The position numbers and the translations under genes were made by a program. Source: Klebsiella indica (lineage in GTDB: Bacteria; Pseudomonadota; Gammaproteobacteria; Enterobacterales; Enterobacteriaceae). Taken from it: a stretch of 64,000 nucleotides of DNA. Below the pieces are notes generated by a model that saw nothing but the letters and a program-made list of their open reading frames with translations, searched no databases and was not told the DNA's origin. Positions within the stretch are counted from its first letter, which is position 1; the number at the start of each line of letters is the position of its first letter. This document shows, one piece after another, positions 11,766 through 21,684 of this stretch. Location of the stretch: positions 1 through 64,000 of the forward strand of contig NZ_VCHQ01000016.1 of the NCBI RefSeq assembly GCF_005860775.1, read 5' to 3'.

Positions 11766-13016
11766 TTAATTTACGGAATGCTGGCCGGAACCCGGATTAT
11801 CAGAGGCGCGATTGCGGCGAGGGCGGCGAAGAGTGAGGGTTGAATAGATCGCGTTAAACAGCACCACAAAGGCGGTGACTAAAAAGACGGCACGGAAGCC
11901 ATAGTTAGCGGAAACCGATGCGCCAATCAGCGGTCCGGTGACGTTGCCAATATCGCGAAATGACTGATTGTAGCTGAAAATTCTACCGGATATCTGGTTG
12001 GTGGAGTTATATACCAGTAATGTTTGCACCGCGGGTAATAACGCCCCGTCGGCCGCGCCTAACAGAAAACGCAGGATCCCCAGTTGCAGTGGCGTCTGCA
12101 CGAACGACATCGGTATAAGGAGGACAACGGAGATCACCATCGCGGCAATCAGGATTTTTTCCGGCCCGATGCGGTCGCCCAGTTTCCCCAGACGCGGTGC
12201 GCTGAGCAGGGCCGCAACGCCGGGTACTGACGCAATCATACCGCTAATAAACGCAATATTACTGACATTACCCGCAAGATCGCGCACGTATAGCGTCAGA
12301 ATCGGGGCAATTGAACCTGTGGCGACCTGAATAATCAGCGATGTGACAAACAGACTCAGCACCAGCTTCGGATTTTTCAGCGAAGAGACAACCGCCTTCG
12401 CGTTGAGCATCTCTTTTTTATTAACCGGCACAAACTGCTCGCGGATAAGAAACCAGGTAAATAAGAAACAAATAAACAACACAGTCGCAGTGATAAAGAA
12501 GACGGTACGCAATCCCCAGTTATCGGCCAGAATCCCCCCCACCAACGGCCCAAGCAGCGCACCGCTGACGCCGCCTGTCGATAGCGTTCCCAGCGCCCAC
12601 CCGCTCTTTTGTCGGGGAACCTGGGTGGCAATCAGGGCATTGGCGTTAGGAATGAATCCGCCAAGCAGACCTAACAGTGCGCGCAGGATCAGAAATTGCC
12701 AGATTGTTTGCGCCAGTCCCATCAGCAACATGACGATCCCCATGCCGAGGGCCGAGCGCAGCAGCATAATTTTGCGGCCTTTACGGTCAGCCAGCCCACC
12801 CCAGAATGGCGAAGCGATAGCAGAAAATAAAAAGGTAATGCTGAAAACCAGACCTGACCACATATTAAGCGCGCTGTAGCCGGTTACGCCGAGTTGTTCA
12901 ACATACAGAGGGAGAAATGGCATTACCAGGCTGAAGGCGGCGCCGGTTAAAAAACAGCCAAGCCAGGTGACGGTAAGGTTACGCTTCCAGTTAATCGAAG
13001 TATCAGCAGCCGGCAT
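11766..13016 (-). CDS. mdtG: MFS multidrug efflux protein MdtG
   Basis: 416-residue major facilitator drug:H+ antiporter with about 12 membrane segments. Motif A is visible as GLADRKGRK near residue 75. The E. coli ortholog (YceE) gives fosfomycin and deoxycholate resistance when overproduced and belongs to the mar/sox regulon. The start at 13016 (ATG) is chosen by alignment; a TTG-initiated longer form to 13046 is open but not conserved. The C-terminus is longer and more charged than in E. coli. Confidence 0.92.
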   Translation of the reverse strand: MPAADTSINWKRNLTVTWLGCFLTGAAFSLVMPFLPLYVEQLGVTGYSALNMWSGLVFSITFLFSAIASPFWGGLADRKGRKIMLLRSALGMGIVMLLMGLAQTIWQFLILRALLGLLGGFIPNANALIATQVPRQKSGWALGTLSTGGVSGALLGPLVGGILADNWGLRTVFFITATVLFICFLFTWFLIREQFVPVNKKEMLNAKAVVSSLKNPKLVLSLFVTSLIIQVATGSIAPILTLYVRDLAGNVSNIAFISGMIASVPGVAALLSAPRLGKLGDRIGPEKILIAAMVISVVLLIPMSFVQTPLQLGILRFLLGAADGALLPAVQTLLVYNSTNQISGRIFSYNQSFRDIGNVTGPLIGASVSANYGFRAVFLVTAFVVLFNAIYSTLTLRRPRRNRASDNPGSGQHSVN

Positions 13017-13144
13017 AGGTTCCCACTGGCCTGCAGCGCAGGTCAAATAATTGAAAATATGAGCATGCTAATTATGCGCCCGGGAAAGGGTTGCCGCAAT
13101 GGAGGACAGCTTTTAAAGCTTAAAAAAGGCTGACAGATGGCAGA

Positions 13145-13178
13145 GTTATCCCACATCCGTATTCAGATGCGGGATAAC
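13145..13178. other. inverted repeat between mdtG and lpxL
   Basis: GTTATCCC-CATC pairs with GATG-GGGATAAC over 13 bases with one mismatch and an 8-bp loop. Neither strand has a T-run after it, so it is not a standard intrinsic terminator. It lies just downstream of lpxL on the minus strand and upstream of mdtG. Confidence 0.5.
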
Positions 13179-13203
13179 CGCGTTGCTGGGCAGGATGCGG
13201 GAA

Positions 13204-14124
13204 TCAATAGCGGGACGGGACGCCCTGGGGACGCGTTTTAAAGCGACGGTGCATCCACATATATTGCTCAGGCGCCATCAGAATGCACTGCTCGACAACC
13301 TTGTTCATCCAGGCGGCGGTGGTTTCCCCATCATCCAGCGGTGGGTCGCATTCCGCTGGCAGGATGATTAATTCATACCCTTTGCCACCCGGTTTGCGGC
13401 GAGGAACAAAGGGAACAATGCAGGCTTTTGACATTCTGGCCAGCATCCAGGTACCCGAAGTGGTGGCGGCCTGGTCGACAGCGAAAAATGGCACAAACAC
13501 GCTGGATGCCGGGCCATAATCGTGGTCGGGGGCGTACCAGATAACTTCCCCTTTTTTCAGGGCACGAATCATACCTTTCAGATCTTTGCGATCGATCATG
13601 TCTTTATTCGAACGCAAACGCCCCCATGTCTGCAACCAGTCGATGACCGGGTTGTCATTTGGGCGGTAGACGCCAATACCAGGGGCATTAATACCAAACA
13701 TGCGCGCGCCCATCTCCAGGGTCAGAAAATGGATGCCAATCAGCAAAATACCGCGCTTTTGCGCCTGCACTTGCCTGATATGCTCAACGCCAATGGAGTC
13801 AGTCCAGCGCGCAATACGCTTTGTCGGCCAGAACCAGGCCATGCCGGTTTCCATGAGTCCCATGCCGACAGATTCAAAGTTAGCCACCACCATCTGGTGA
13901 CATTCCCGCTCACTTTTATCCGGAAAGCAGAGTTGCAGATTACGATAAGCAATTTTGGCCCGCCGCTTCATCAAATGCCGGGCCAGATGGCCCAGTCCGG
14001 TTCCCAGACGATAAATTAGCGGATAGGGGAGTTGTACAACTAACCAGAGCAGGCCAATACCTGACCAAAGCAACCAATAGCGTGGATGCAGCAACGCTGC
14101 GGAAAATTTAGGTAATTGGGTCAT
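13204..14124 (-). CDS. lpxL: Kdo2-lipid IVA lauroyltransferase LpxL
   Basis: 306-residue inner membrane acyltransferase that transfers laurate from acyl-ACP to Kdo2-lipid IVA in lipid A assembly (formerly HtrB). One N-terminal membrane segment (about residues 14-35) precedes the catalytic domain. The HX4E catalytic motif is seen in GIHFLTLE near residue 130, and conserved YRPNDNP and MHRRFKTRP follow. It is the same length as E. coli LpxL. It is divergent from trhO. Confidence 0.95.
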   Translation of the reverse strand: MTQLPKFSAALLHPRYWLLWSGIGLLWLVVQLPYPLIYRLGTGLGHLARHLMKRRAKIAYRNLQLCFPDKSERECHQMVVANFESVGMGLMETGMAWFWPTKRIARWTDSIGVEHIRQVQAQKRGILLIGIHFLTLEMGARMFGINAPGIGVYRPNDNPVIDWLQTWGRLRSNKDMIDRKDLKGMIRALKKGEVIWYAPDHDYGPASSVFVPFFAVDQAATTSGTWMLARMSKACIVPFVPRRKPGGKGYELIILPAECDPPLDDGETTAAWMNKVVEQCILMAPEQYMWMHRRFKTRPQGVPSRY

Positions 14125-14333
14125 CTTATACCTGTTTAATTAAGCAACGCGTTCTATTATCGCATTTTTTTATGCTCCAGCCAAAATACCGCCGCCCAAT
14201 GGCATTTAATGTTAATGTGGGCACCTGTGAGTGAGAGAAATGTAGCTCAAAATGTAGGGATGTAAATTAATCGTGTTTGCTATATGATGCCCGCCGTTTA
14301 TTTTACTCATTGACTATGTTGAACAGGTACACC

Positions 14334-15398
14334 ATGCCAGTGTTACATAACCGCATTGCAAATGAGACGTTAAAAGCGCAAATGTTGGCTGAGACCGAGC
14401 CGCGCACGACGATCTCGTTTTATAAGTATTTCACGATTACCGATCCTCAAGCGACGCGCGATGCGCTGTGGCTTGCGCTGACTAAACTGAATGTTTTTGG
14501 CCGTATTTATCTGGCTCATGAAGGCATCAACGCACAAATCAGCGTGCCGCAAAGCCGGGTCAATGCGTTACGTGAATTTTTGTACGCGTTTGATCCCGCC
14601 CTGAATGGTTTGCGCCTGAATATCGCGCTGGACGATGATGGTAAATCCTTTTGGGTTCTGCGCCTCAAAGTTCGCGATCGTATCGTTGCGGATGGTATTG
14701 ACGATCCGACGTTCGATGCATCAGACGTGGGGGAGTATCTGAAAGCGGCGGAAGTTAACGCGATGCTGGATGATCCGGATGCCGTTTTCATCGATATGCG
14801 TAACCATTACGAATATGAGGTCGGGCACTTCGAGAAGGCACTGGAGATCCCGGCGGATACTTTCCGCGATCAGTTGCCGAAGGCCGTTGAGATGATGCAG
14901 GAACATAAAGATAAGAAAATCGTTATGTACTGCACCGGCGGTATTCGTTGTGAAAAAGCGAGCGCCTGGATGAAGCATAATGGATTCAGTAAGGTCTGGC
15001 ATATTGAAGGCGGGATCATTGAGTATGCGCGACGGGCGCGGGAGCAGGGGCTGCCAGTACGCTTTGTCGGTAAGAACTTTGTCTTTGATGAGCGTATGGG
15101 CGAACGTATTACTGAGGATGTTATTGCGCATTGCCATCAGTGCGGCGCACCTTGCGATAGTCATACTAACTGTTTGAACGATGGCTGCCACCTGCTGTTT
15201 ATCCAGTGCCCGTCCTGCGCGGAGAAATTTTCCGGCTGCTGCAGCGAAGCCTGCATGGAAGAGCATAAGCTGCCGGAAGAGGAGCAGAGAAAACTGCGCG
15301 CCGGACGTGAGAATGGCAATAAGATCTTCAATAAATCTCGCGGTCGGCTGAATACTAAGTTAGGGATCCCGGACCCTGAATTTTCAGAAAAACCATAA
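14334..15398 (+). CDS. trhO: tRNA uridine(34) hydroxylase TrhO
   Basis: 354-residue rhodanese-domain protein (formerly YceA) that hydroxylates U34 of tRNAs using O2, one of two routes to 5-hydroxyuridine. An N-terminal ferredoxin-like part is followed by the rhodanese domain with active-site loop CTGGIRCEK near residue 204 and a Cys-rich region with several CxxC pairs near 265-300. The ATG at 14334 starts the conserved MPVLHNR. The reading frame is open further upstream, but that part is not conserved. Its last 15 bp overlap the convergent yceO. Confidence 0.93.
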   Translation: MPVLHNRIANETLKAQMLAETEPRTTISFYKYFTITDPQATRDALWLALTKLNVFGRIYLAHEGINAQISVPQSRVNALREFLYAFDPALNGLRLNIALDDDGKSFWVLRLKVRDRIVADGIDDPTFDASDVGEYLKAAEVNAMLDDPDAVFIDMRNHYEYEVGHFEKALEIPADTFRDQLPKAVEMMQEHKDKKIVMYCTGGIRCEKASAWMKHNGFSKVWHIEGGIIEYARRAREQGLPVRFVGKNFVFDERMGERITEDVIAHCHQCGAPCDSHTNCLNDGCHLLFIQCPSCAEKFSGCCSEACMEEHKLPEEEQRKLRAGRENGNKIFNKSRGRLNTKLGIPDPEFSEKP

Positions 15399-15497
15399 CC
15401 AGATGAGATCGAGAATCGCCAGCAGCAGCCATAGCGCGAGATAAATCATAAAATGTTCGCGGATGTTGTTGACCAGCAGTTCAAAAAGGCGACGCAT
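15384..15497 (-). CDS. yceO: small membrane protein YceO
   Basis: 37-codon ORF: a basic N-terminus ([15 protein letters not shown]), a single membrane segment rich in Leu, Ile and Trp, then WFF and stop. It matches the core of E. coli YceO, which is somewhat longer at the N-terminus. A GAGAGAG purine tract lies upstream of the ATG. It converges on trhO and overlaps it by 15 bp. In E. coli yceI and yceJ stand between yceA and yceO; they are absent here. Function unknown. Confidence 0.7.
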   Translation of the reverse strand: MRRLFELLVNNIREHFMIYLALWLLLAILDLIWLWFF

Positions 15498-15514
15498 AAT
15501 CTCTCTCTGCACAT

Positions 15515-15543
15515 AACGGCCTCAATTGAGGCCGTTGTTTTTT
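15515..15543 (+). terminator. trhO terminator
   Basis: A perfect 9-bp stem (AACGGCCTC / GAGGCCGTT) with an AATT loop is followed by GTTTTTT on the plus strand. It lies 117 bp after trhO, beyond the start of the opposing yceO. Confidence 0.85.
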
Positions 15544-15564
15544 GCTCACCAGTAAATCGGGCGC

Positions 15565-16683
15565 TTATAACGTAAATCGCGCCAGTGAAAAGGGCGTCAG
15601 ATCAAACTCAAAGGGCGCTCCAAGCGCGAACCGGGTAGCCAGTTCCCCTAGCACCGGGGCGAACTTAAAACCGTGCCCGCTGAGGCCCGTAATCAACAGC
15701 GTATTGGGCTGACCGGGAAGAGTATCAATAATAAAGTCTTCATCGACGGTGTTATCGTAGGTACAGGATGCGCCATGCAGACAGCCGCCAATACCGGGCA
15801 ACACGTTACGCAAGAAGTTGAAAGACTCCGAGCCATCCGTCGCCACGCTGCCAAACGCTGTACGCTCTTCCGGGGCGGAAATGCGCTGCCCGCCGTTGTG
15901 CTTTCCGATTTTCAGTTCGTTATCTTCCGCCGGAAAACCGTAAAACTGATCGCCGTTGGCTAACTCGCCGGTAAATGCCGGGAAGTTATTTTTGCTGCTG
16001 TAACGTCCATCCGCCTGGAACCAGGCGAAAACTTTACGTACGGGCTGAACAGGGAGCTCAGGCAGAAGGCGCGTGACCCAGGTTCCGGCGCTGACCAGCA
16101 ATTTTTTACCGCTGTACTCACCCTCTATCGTCTCGACCGTCACGCCATGCGATTGCGGGTGAATGGCCGAGACCGGGCAATTAAACAGCTGTGCGGCTCC
16201 CGCTTCGCGGGCGAGACGAATCCAGGTTTCAACGGCCAGTTCGCTGCGCAGTACGCCGGAGGCGGGTTCAAATATCGCCCGATAATCATCTGGCACACGA
16301 ATTTCCGGCCAGCGAGCCATAACCGCTCGTGCGTCCATTTCCTCGACATCTAGCTGGAACTGGGCTGCACTGCTGGCGACGTTACGCAGGAATTCAGAAC
16401 CGGCAGGCCCCAGGTTTATGACACCGGTTGGTTCAAAAACGGTTTCGCCGCTGGCTGCGGCAAATTCATCCCACAGCTTTTGCGCGCGTAATAGCAGAGG
16501 GACATATTTCTCGCCTTCGCCGTAGGCATGACGAATGAGACGCGTACTGCCATGATGGCTGCCTTCCCGATGTGGAGGCTGATGCGCATCGATCATCAGG
16601 ACGTTGAGCCCTGCCTGCCGTGCATAATAACCAGCTGCGGCGCCGACTGAGCCGCTACCGAGGATGATAAGATCGTATTGCAT
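15565..16683 (-). CDS. solA: N-methyl-L-tryptophan oxidase
   Basis: 372-residue FAD enzyme of the monomeric sarcosine oxidase family that demethylates N-methyl-L-tryptophan. An N-terminal FAD-binding [10 protein letters not shown] stands near residue 10, [15 protein letters not shown] near 43, and a Cys in the [10 protein letters not shown] segment near 308 is in the position of the covalent FAD attachment. A C-terminal FAD contact [11 protein letters not shown] follows. Length is the same as in E. coli. It lies downstream of bssS and may be cotranscribed with yceO. Confidence 0.94.
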   Translation of the reverse strand: MQYDLIILGSGSVGAAAGYYARQAGLNVLMIDAHQPPHREGSHHGSTRLIRHAYGEGEKYVPLLLRAQKLWDEFAAASGETVFEPTGVINLGPAGSEFLRNVASSAAQFQLDVEEMDARAVMARWPEIRVPDDYRAIFEPASGVLRSELAVETWIRLAREAGAAQLFNCPVSAIHPQSHGVTVETIEGEYSGKKLLVSAGTWVTRLLPELPVQPVRKVFAWFQADGRYSSKNNFPAFTGELANGDQFYGFPAEDNELKIGKHNGGQRISAPEERTAFGSVATDGSESFNFLRNVLPGIGGCLHGASCTYDNTVDEDFIIDTLPGQPNTLLITGLSGHGFKFAPVLGELATRFALGAPFEFDLTPFSLARFTL

Positions 16684-16755
16684 GGTGCGTTCCGGGTTAT
16701 TGCTTTATAAGCAGGGTAATTAACAACCTGTTGTTATACAAGCCCGAAAATAATT

Positions 16756-16775
16756 CAGGCACCCTGGGGTGCCTG
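16756..16775 (-). terminator. bssS terminator (weak T-tract)
   Basis: CAGGCACCC pairs with GGGTGCCTG with almost no loop. On the minus strand AATTATTTT follows. It sits between bssS and solA. Confidence 0.6.
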
Positions 16776-16808
16776 TTTAGTGAATATTTAGACATCATGG
16801 CGGTAATA

Positions 16809-17063
16809 CTAATGTCTGCGATACTCATTTTCCTGGTATTCGCCAGATTCAATCTTCGCAATACCGGCTTGCAGAATAGAAATAAACTGACGTGCGACGT
16901 CCGTCGTTAGCCATAGCGTCTGGCCAATTTCTGCGTCTTTACTGCTTTCTTGAGTGGGGTTTTGGTAGTGTAAGCGCAACATCAGCGCATCGTAACTGTC
17001 TACGGTGCTGATGTCCCATCCGACGAGGGGATGGGTCTGGATGACTTCATTATTCTTTTCCAT
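16809..17063 (-). CDS. bssS: biofilm regulator BssS
   Basis: 84-residue protein nearly identical to E. coli BssS (YceP), a small regulator that affects biofilm formation through indole and AI-2 linked signalling; its biochemical action is unknown. The conserved MEKNNEVIQTHPLVGWDIS begins at ATG 17063 behind AGGGG; an adjacent ATG at 17066 would add one Met. It stands alone in an AT-rich stretch, with about 210 bp of upstream sequence. Confidence 0.93.
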   Translation of the reverse strand: MEKNNEVIQTHPLVGWDISTVDSYDALMLRLHYQNPTQESSKDAEIGQTLWLTTDVARQFISILQAGIAKIESGEYQENEYRRH

Positions 17064-17276
17064 CATAACCCCTTATTCATATGTTAAAAGACAACAGTTA
17101 TCGAGGTTTAATGCGCGTTTTCTGAAGCAAGTTAATTATATCAGTAGTCAAGAATAAACTCGAGAAATTAAATGGAACAGAAGGTACATACGCTATCATT
17201 TGTTGATTTTTTGCGCAAAAAAGTATCGGTTCTTTGTTATTTTTGAAGACACTAAACAGAAGTATCAGGAGGATGT

Positions 17277-17345
17277 ATGAGTCTGAAAAATAAAAAAGCC
17301 GGGGCGACCCGGCAAAAAAACAGCACAATGAGGGAGCAAAGTTAA
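17277..17345 (+). CDS. possible 22-residue basic small ORF
   Basis: ATG 17277 follows a perfect AGGAGG (17267-17272) with 4 nt between, opening 22 codons (MSLKNKKAGATRQ...) on the plus strand and stopping at 17345. It runs across the dinI terminator on the opposite strand. The product is not recognised. The strong Shine-Dalgarno is the only support. Confidence 0.25.
   Translation: MSLKNKKAGATRQKNSTMREQS
17284..17313 (-). terminator. dinI terminator
   Basis: On the minus strand GCCGGG-TCGC-CCCGGC is followed by TTTTTTATTTTT, about 35 bp after the dinI stop. Confidence 0.9.
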
Positions 17346-17349
17346 TTGA

Positions 17350-17595
17350 CTAGTCGTGGACAAACCAGTCATCGGCGCTTTCCCAGGTTTCTTGCAGGAT
17401 TTCACTAATCCGGTCTTTATCTTCTTTCAGGCCGCCGATAACCGACAGATTATTATTAGCCGCATAGCGTACGCTCACCTCACTGGATATTGCGGGGAAC
17501 TGCTGTTCGATACGGCGGGAGAGTTCATTGTTCAGCGCTTCTAAGGCACCATTGGGTAGAGCTGTTGATTTGGCGATGGACACTTCAATGCGCAT
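17350..17595 (-). CDS. dinI: DNA damage-inducible protein I
   Basis: 81-residue SOS protein that binds and stabilises RecA filaments and limits UmuD processing. It matches E. coli DinI (MRIEVSIAK..., ending WESADDWFVHD), and the acidic C-terminal helix that mimics ssDNA is intact. A perfect LexA box lies 20 bp upstream of the start codon and a strong terminator follows, so it is an independent SOS-regulated unit. Confidence 0.95.
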   Translation of the reverse strand: MRIEVSIAKSTALPNGALEALNNELSRRIEQQFPAISSEVSVRYAANNNLSVIGGLKEDKDRISEILQETWESADDWFVHD

Positions 17596-17614
17596 AATTG
17601 CCCCCTGCGTAATG

Positions 17615-17634
17615 CACTGTTTATTTATACAGTT
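17615..17634. promoter_or_regulatory. LexA (SOS) box of dinI
   Basis: CTGT, eight A/T bases, ACAG within CACTGTTTATTTATACAGTT matches the LexA consensus in both half-sites. It lies between dinI and the 3' end of pyrC. Confidence 0.9.
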
Positions 17635-17667
17635 ATTATTGCGCGTTTACAACAGGGAGCGAGATTT

Positions 17668-18714
17668 TTATTTTTTCATTGTCCAGCGCACGGTTTCACC
17701 GGCGAGGAACGGAACCAGCGCATCGCCTGGCAGGGGAATTGTTTCCGCCACCTTGCTTTCCTCGCGCACCAGCTCAACGTAGCCTTCATTGACCGGCAGT
17801 CCGTAAAAACGCGGGCCATTGAGCGAACAAAAGGCTTCAAAGTGCTGCAGGGCGTTCATCTCTTCAAACACCGTCGCGTAACTACCCAGCGCGGTTGGCG
17901 CGTTGAAACAGCCGGCGCATCCGCAACTGGCTTCTTTACGATGGCGGGCGTGCGGCGCGGAGTCCGTTCCGAGGAAAGTGCGGTTGAAACCGCTGGCAAC
18001 CAGTTCACGCAAAGCTTGCTGGTGGATGTTGCGTTTCAGAATCGGCAGGCAGTAGAGATGAGGGCGCACCCCGCCAACCAGCATATGGTTACGGTTAAAC
18101 ATCAGGTGCTGCGGGGTGATGGTGGCCGCCAGCAGTTCATTGCCGTCGCGTACATATTCAGCGGCATCTTTGGTGGTGATATGCTCGAAGACAACCTTCA
18201 GGCCTGGCAGACGCTGGCGCAGCGGCTCCATGACCGTGTCAATGAAACGCGCCTCCCGGTCGAAAATGTCGATATCAGGATGGGTAACTTCCCCGTGAAC
18301 CAGCAGCGGCATCCCCAGTTTTTCCATGCGCTCCAGCACCGGCATAATCGCATCGGTACTGGTGACGCCATGGCTGGAGTTGGTGGTGGCATTGGCGGGA
18401 TAGAGTTTGGCGGCAGTGAATACGCCTTCGTTGAATCCGCGCTCCAGCTCCGCCGGTTCGAGCGTATCGGTCAGATAGCAGGTCATCAGCGGCGTAAAAT
18501 CGTGGCCCGCAGGGACGGCAGCAAGAATACGCTGGCGATAGGCGATGGCGGCGTCTACGGTGGTGACAGGCGGCACCAGATTCGGCATCACGATCGCCCG
18601 GCCATAGAATTCACTGGTATATGGCACGACGGTTTGTAACATATCGTCATCTCGCAGATGGATATGCCAGTCGTCAGGGCGGCGGATTTTCAATACCTGG
18701 GATTGTGCTGTCAT
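17668..18714 (-). CDS. pyrC: dihydroorotase
   Basis: 348-residue class II dihydroorotase that cyclises N-carbamoyl-aspartate in pyrimidine synthesis. Metal-binding HIH is in DDWHIHLRD near residue 16, the carboxylated Lys is in [13 protein letters not shown] near 103, and the catalytic Asp is in GTDSAPH near 250. Length is that of E. coli. The short leader contains the inverted repeat used for pyrimidine-dependent control, and a PurR-like site overlaps the promoter. Confidence 0.96.
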   Translation of the reverse strand: MTAQSQVLKIRRPDDWHIHLRDDDMLQTVVPYTSEFYGRAIVMPNLVPPVTTVDAAIAYRQRILAAVPAGHDFTPLMTCYLTDTLEPAELERGFNEGVFTAAKLYPANATTNSSHGVTSTDAIMPVLERMEKLGMPLLVHGEVTHPDIDIFDREARFIDTVMEPLRQRLPGLKVVFEHITTKDAAEYVRDGNELLAATITPQHLMFNRNHMLVGGVRPHLYCLPILKRNIHQQALRELVASGFNRTFLGTDSAPHARHRKEASCGCAGCFNAPTALGSYATVFEEMNALQHFEAFCSLNGPRFYGLPVNEGYVELVREESKVAETIPLPGDALVPFLAGETVRWTMKK

Positions 18715-18721
18715 GGAAGGC

Positions 18722-18763
18722 TCCGGCTAGTAGGTTCAGTCATCAGGGCTGTTTTTGCCGGGC
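18722..18763 (-). promoter_or_regulatory. pyrC leader hairpin (CTP-sensitive start-site control)
   Basis: On the minus strand the leader begins near GCCCGGC and its CCGGC can pair with GCCGG, which overlaps the GCCGGAG ribosome-binding region just before the ATG. In E. coli and Salmonella, high CTP shifts the start to C residues and this hairpin then blocks translation. The pairing is visible here; the mechanism is taken from those species. Confidence 0.65.
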
Positions 18764-18774
18764 ACTAAGGATAA

Positions 18775-18790
18775 GCGTAAACGTTTTCCT
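18775..18790. promoter_or_regulatory. PurR-like box of pyrC
   Basis: GCGTAAACGTTTTCCT fits 12 to 13 of 16 positions of the PurR consensus ACGCAAACGTTTNCGT. pyrC is a known PurR target in E. coli. Confidence 0.6.
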
Positions 18791-18807
18791 TTGCACCCAT
18801 TTCCGCA

Positions 18808-18830
18808 AAAAAACGGGCGCGTCAGCGCCC
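18808..18830 (-). terminator. yceB terminator
   Basis: On the minus strand GGGCGC-TGAC-GCGCCC is followed by GTTTTTTT, just after the yceB stop codon. Confidence 0.88.
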
Positions 18831-18836
18831 GGAGAA

Positions 18837-19397
18837 CTAATCGGTGAACGGGATAATGATTTCCCCTGGCTTCACCTCTATACCTTTAGCATATTTCTTA
18901 GCCAGCGCTTCACCGGTGCTGGCATCTTCGCGCAGTACGTAGGCAGGCTGTTGATTAAAATAGCTGCGCAGGGACTGATTGAGATAAGGGATCAGCGTTT
19001 GCACAACGGACTGGAGCTTCTCAGGCTGAACTTTTGCATCAACGACCTCCATCTCCTGCAGGAAAATGGCCCCTTTCTCTTGATTAAATACCGGCAGTGC
19101 CTTGAGCTTCAGGTCGATGGTTGCTTTCTGATTGCCGAATAATGAATTGAGATCTAAATTGGCTTCTCCGCTTAGCGTCACCTTGTTGGGTTCTTCCCGG
19201 CCAATGGCGCTGGTAAGGTTTTGCAGTTCAATATGGGCATCCGCTACGCCCGGCAGGCCAATGTCTTTGGCGAAATGGTTACGTTTCTGCAGCGCCTGGT
19301 TGATCTCCTGCTCGCTCACGGAATACTGCGTAAGCTGGTTACAGCCGCTCAGCAGGCCGATAACCATAAGCGCGGCCACGATAAACATCTTTTTCAT
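18837..19397 (-). CDS. yceB: lipoprotein YceB (DUF1439)
   Basis: 186-residue predicted lipoprotein of unknown function. The signal peptide ends in the lipobox GLLSGC near residue 19, followed by NQLTQYSVSEQEINQ; the rest is conserved with E. coli YceB, including IGLPGVADAH and QPAYVLRED. The start at 19397 is set by AAGGA spacing and homology; the upstream in-frame Met at 19415 is not conserved. It lies downstream of grxB and has its own terminator. Confidence 0.9.
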   Translation of the reverse strand: MKKMFIVAALMVIGLLSGCNQLTQYSVSEQEINQALQKRNHFAKDIGLPGVADAHIELQNLTSAIGREEPNKVTLSGEANLDLNSLFGNQKATIDLKLKALPVFNQEKGAIFLQEMEVVDAKVQPEKLQSVVQTLIPYLNQSLRSYFNQQPAYVLREDASTGEALAKKYAKGIEVKPGEIIIPFTD

Positions 19398-19498
19398 TGG
19401 GTTCCTTAATGTCATGCCATGGGTTCATCCTGACATAAAGCAGCATGGTCGGCCAGCGCAGGAAGTGCTAGCGGAAAATACTGAAAACGCGCCTGAAT

Positions 19499-19535
19499 GG
19501 CAGCGAACGGCCAGACCTTTCGCTGCCTTCTTTTT
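19499..19535 (+). other. terminator-like hairpin at the grxB 3' end, plus orientation
   Basis: GGCAGCGAA pairs with TTTCGCTGCC and is followed by TTCTTTTT on the plus strand. No plus-strand gene lies upstream; it could block antisense transcription into grxB or act as the grxB mRNA 3' structure. Confidence 0.5.
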
Positions 19536-20181
19536 AGATGGCCATGGATGACAGCAGATTTATCTGCGTCTGTTTGGCCATATTATCACGATAGGCGGCC
19601 ACGCGGCTTGGCCAGTTTACGCCGGCGACCAGCGTCAGGTTCCGCAGTAGCGGGAAGAGATGAATATCATCTTCGGACAGATCACCGTTGACGGCATTTG
19701 GCTGGACTATTCGTTTATCCAGCGCGCGCAGATCGTCGCTGATGTTCTTTACCAGACCGGGTGAATGCGCAAGATGGTCGGTGAAACTGCCGATTGCCGC
19801 TTCTTTATTATTCACAAACCAGGCACGCGCTTCTGGCGTTGAGAACTCATCGAACGCCGATTTTGCAAAGCGCGGGAGCAGCAGGCGGTTAACATAACCG
19901 TTGACCTTTCGCAGCCAGGTGTCGATGGCCGGGTTACGCGAGCCGGTAAGTAGCGGTTTGCCGTCCAGTTTATCGACATAGTGCACGATATCCATACTTT
20001 CAGGCATGTAACGGCTATCGTCTTTTTGCAGGATCGGAACCATTTTTTCCCCGATCAGTCGGGTGGGTGTTGATTCATCATCGTTCAGGAGCGTGATCAG
20101 CTCGACAGGAATGTTTTTCAGGCCGAAAATCATGCGGGCTTTAAGGCAGAACGGGCAGTGATCGTAGATATATAACTTCAC
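19534..20181 (-). CDS. grxB: glutaredoxin 2
   Basis: 215-residue atypical glutaredoxin with a GST-like fold that reduces disulfides using glutathione. The N-terminal thioredoxin-like domain has the active site CPFC at residues 9-12 (E. coli has CPYC), then the helical GST-like C-terminal domain. Length is the same as in E. coli. The start at 20181 follows a GGAGGA tract (AATGGAGGAGAAACG). Confidence 0.94.
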   Translation of the reverse strand: MKLYIYDHCPFCLKARMIFGLKNIPVELITLLNDDESTPTRLIGEKMVPILQKDDSRYMPESMDIVHYVDKLDGKPLLTGSRNPAIDTWLRKVNGYVNRLLLPRFAKSAFDEFSTPEARAWFVNNKEAAIGSFTDHLAHSPGLVKNISDDLRALDKRIVQPNAVNGDLSEDDIHLFPLLRNLTLVAGVNWPSRVAAYRDNMAKQTQINLLSSMAI

Positions 20182-20246
20182 GTTTCTCCTCCATTGGTAC
20201 TGAACATCCTCAATTCAGTATGGAGGAGAAACAAAGGACCGGCAAC

Positions 20247-21455
20247 TCAGGTACGCGGCTCCAGCATGCGGGGCGTTGAGCGCTTTGAACTGAATTGCCA
20301 CCATAACGCGACGAAGGTGGCCAGTCCGATAACGCCCAGCATTAGCCACGGCAGCGCGGGCTGAGATGCCGCTTTACCGGCGTCGAACAACCAGCCGCCA
20401 CCGGCATAGCCGAAAGCGCCACCAAAGGCCAGTCCTAAACGACTAAAACCCATATAGCTGCCGCGCGCCCTGGCATCCGCCAGCGAAGCGCCCAGCGTTT
20501 CACGTGCAGGTTCCGCAATAATTGAGCCAATATAAAACACACAGATCAGGGTAAACAGCTGCTGCAGGTTGCTGGTTAAGCCGATCGGCATCATCGCGAG
20601 GGTCATCACTAACAGACCGGCCATCAGGCGCTGCTCAAGGCGAAAACGCTTTTCACTCCAGCGGGCAATGGGGTAAAGCAGGGTGAGCGAAATGGTTGCT
20701 TCAATGGCATACATCCATTTCACCGCCGACGGCGAACCGGCAATGTCGTTAACCATGATCGGCAGCATTAACATCACCTGCACCGCCAGCATGTAGTAAC
20801 CCGTCAGCGTCAGAACGTAAGTGACAAAGCGTTTGTCGCGCAGCACGCGCCCCAGCCCTTCGCGAACCGGTGCTTTTACCGTCGACAGTTTCCAGGCCGG
20901 GAGATACCAGGCATTGAATGCCGCACAGGCGATAAACAGCGCCGCGCCGGCGCTACAAACCAGACGAAAATCATATTGCAACAACCAGCTACCCAACAGC
21001 GCGCCGACTACCGCGCCCGCGCTGTCCTGCATCATCAGAACAGAAAAAAAACGCCCACGATGCTGAGGGCGCACCAGTTTGACCACCAGCGCGGCGCGAG
21101 GCGGATCGAACAACGTGCCGCCGAGGCCGGAAAGCACACAGGATAGCCACAATACCCACGGTTCATGGGCGATGGCCATGGCCGCGAAGCCGGCAGCGCG
21201 CATCAGCATACCGGTAACAATCATCGGTTTGGCGCCGAAACGGTCGGCAATTGCACCGCCAAATATACCAAATCCTTGCTGTACAAGCTGGCGCAAGCCA
21301 AGGGCTATTCCGACCGTTAGCGCCGCCCAGCCCATCTGGTCGACGAAGCGAATAGAGATCAGTGGGAATACAACGAAAAAACCGAGCACCACCAGCATGT
21401 TATCGACTAACAGGAAATATTTACCCAGGCTCCTTGCCTGCGATACGCGGGACAT
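20247..21455 (-). CDS. mdtH: MFS multidrug transporter MdtH
   Basis: 402-residue major facilitator with about 12 membrane segments. [13 protein letters not shown] near residue 69 is motif A. The E. coli ortholog (YceL) gives low-level norfloxacin and enoxacin resistance when overproduced. The ATG at 21455 starts the conserved MSRVSQAR; an upstream 55-codon in-frame extension has no homology. It is divergent from rimJ. Confidence 0.93.
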   Translation of the reverse strand: MSRVSQARSLGKYFLLVDNMLVVLGFFVVFPLISIRFVDQMGWAALTVGIALGLRQLVQQGFGIFGGAIADRFGAKPMIVTGMLMRAAGFAAMAIAHEPWVLWLSCVLSGLGGTLFDPPRAALVVKLVRPQHRGRFFSVLMMQDSAGAVVGALLGSWLLQYDFRLVCSAGAALFIACAAFNAWYLPAWKLSTVKAPVREGLGRVLRDKRFVTYVLTLTGYYMLAVQVMLMLPIMVNDIAGSPSAVKWMYAIEATISLTLLYPIARWSEKRFRLEQRLMAGLLVMTLAMMPIGLTSNLQQLFTLICVFYIGSIIAEPARETLGASLADARARGSYMGFSRLGLAFGGAFGYAGGGWLFDAGKAASQPALPWLMLGVIGLATFVALWWQFSSKRSTPRMLEPRT

Positions 21456-21684
21456 TTCCCCTCCCGGGAAAGATAAGAATAAGCGCTGATATTTTGCGGG
21501 GTTAATGGCTATTTTCCCAGCAAACTGGCGACAATATTTTTTTATCAAAATGCAAGAACGATAGACGCTATTCATCGAAAAGCAGAGATGGTGCAGAAAA
21601 TGGTATGTTGCTGTTTTCACACCACCGTGCAGGACAGGTATAGTGAAGTTAGTATGTATTGCGTCAGGGGAACAGGAGAGGGAA

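Noticed and set aside
17098-17328. 76-codon ORF upstream of bssS on the minus strand
   Set aside because: It runs across the dinI terminator T-tract and promoter-like AT-rich DNA; low-complexity hydrophobic translation.
17842-18639. 265-codon ORF opposite pyrC
   Set aside because: Antisense shadow of pyrC; the pyrC frame carries all dihydroorotase motifs.
21456-21620. 55-codon N-terminal extension of MdtH
   Set aside because: Not conserved in the family; ATG 21455 gives the E. coli length and start sequence.
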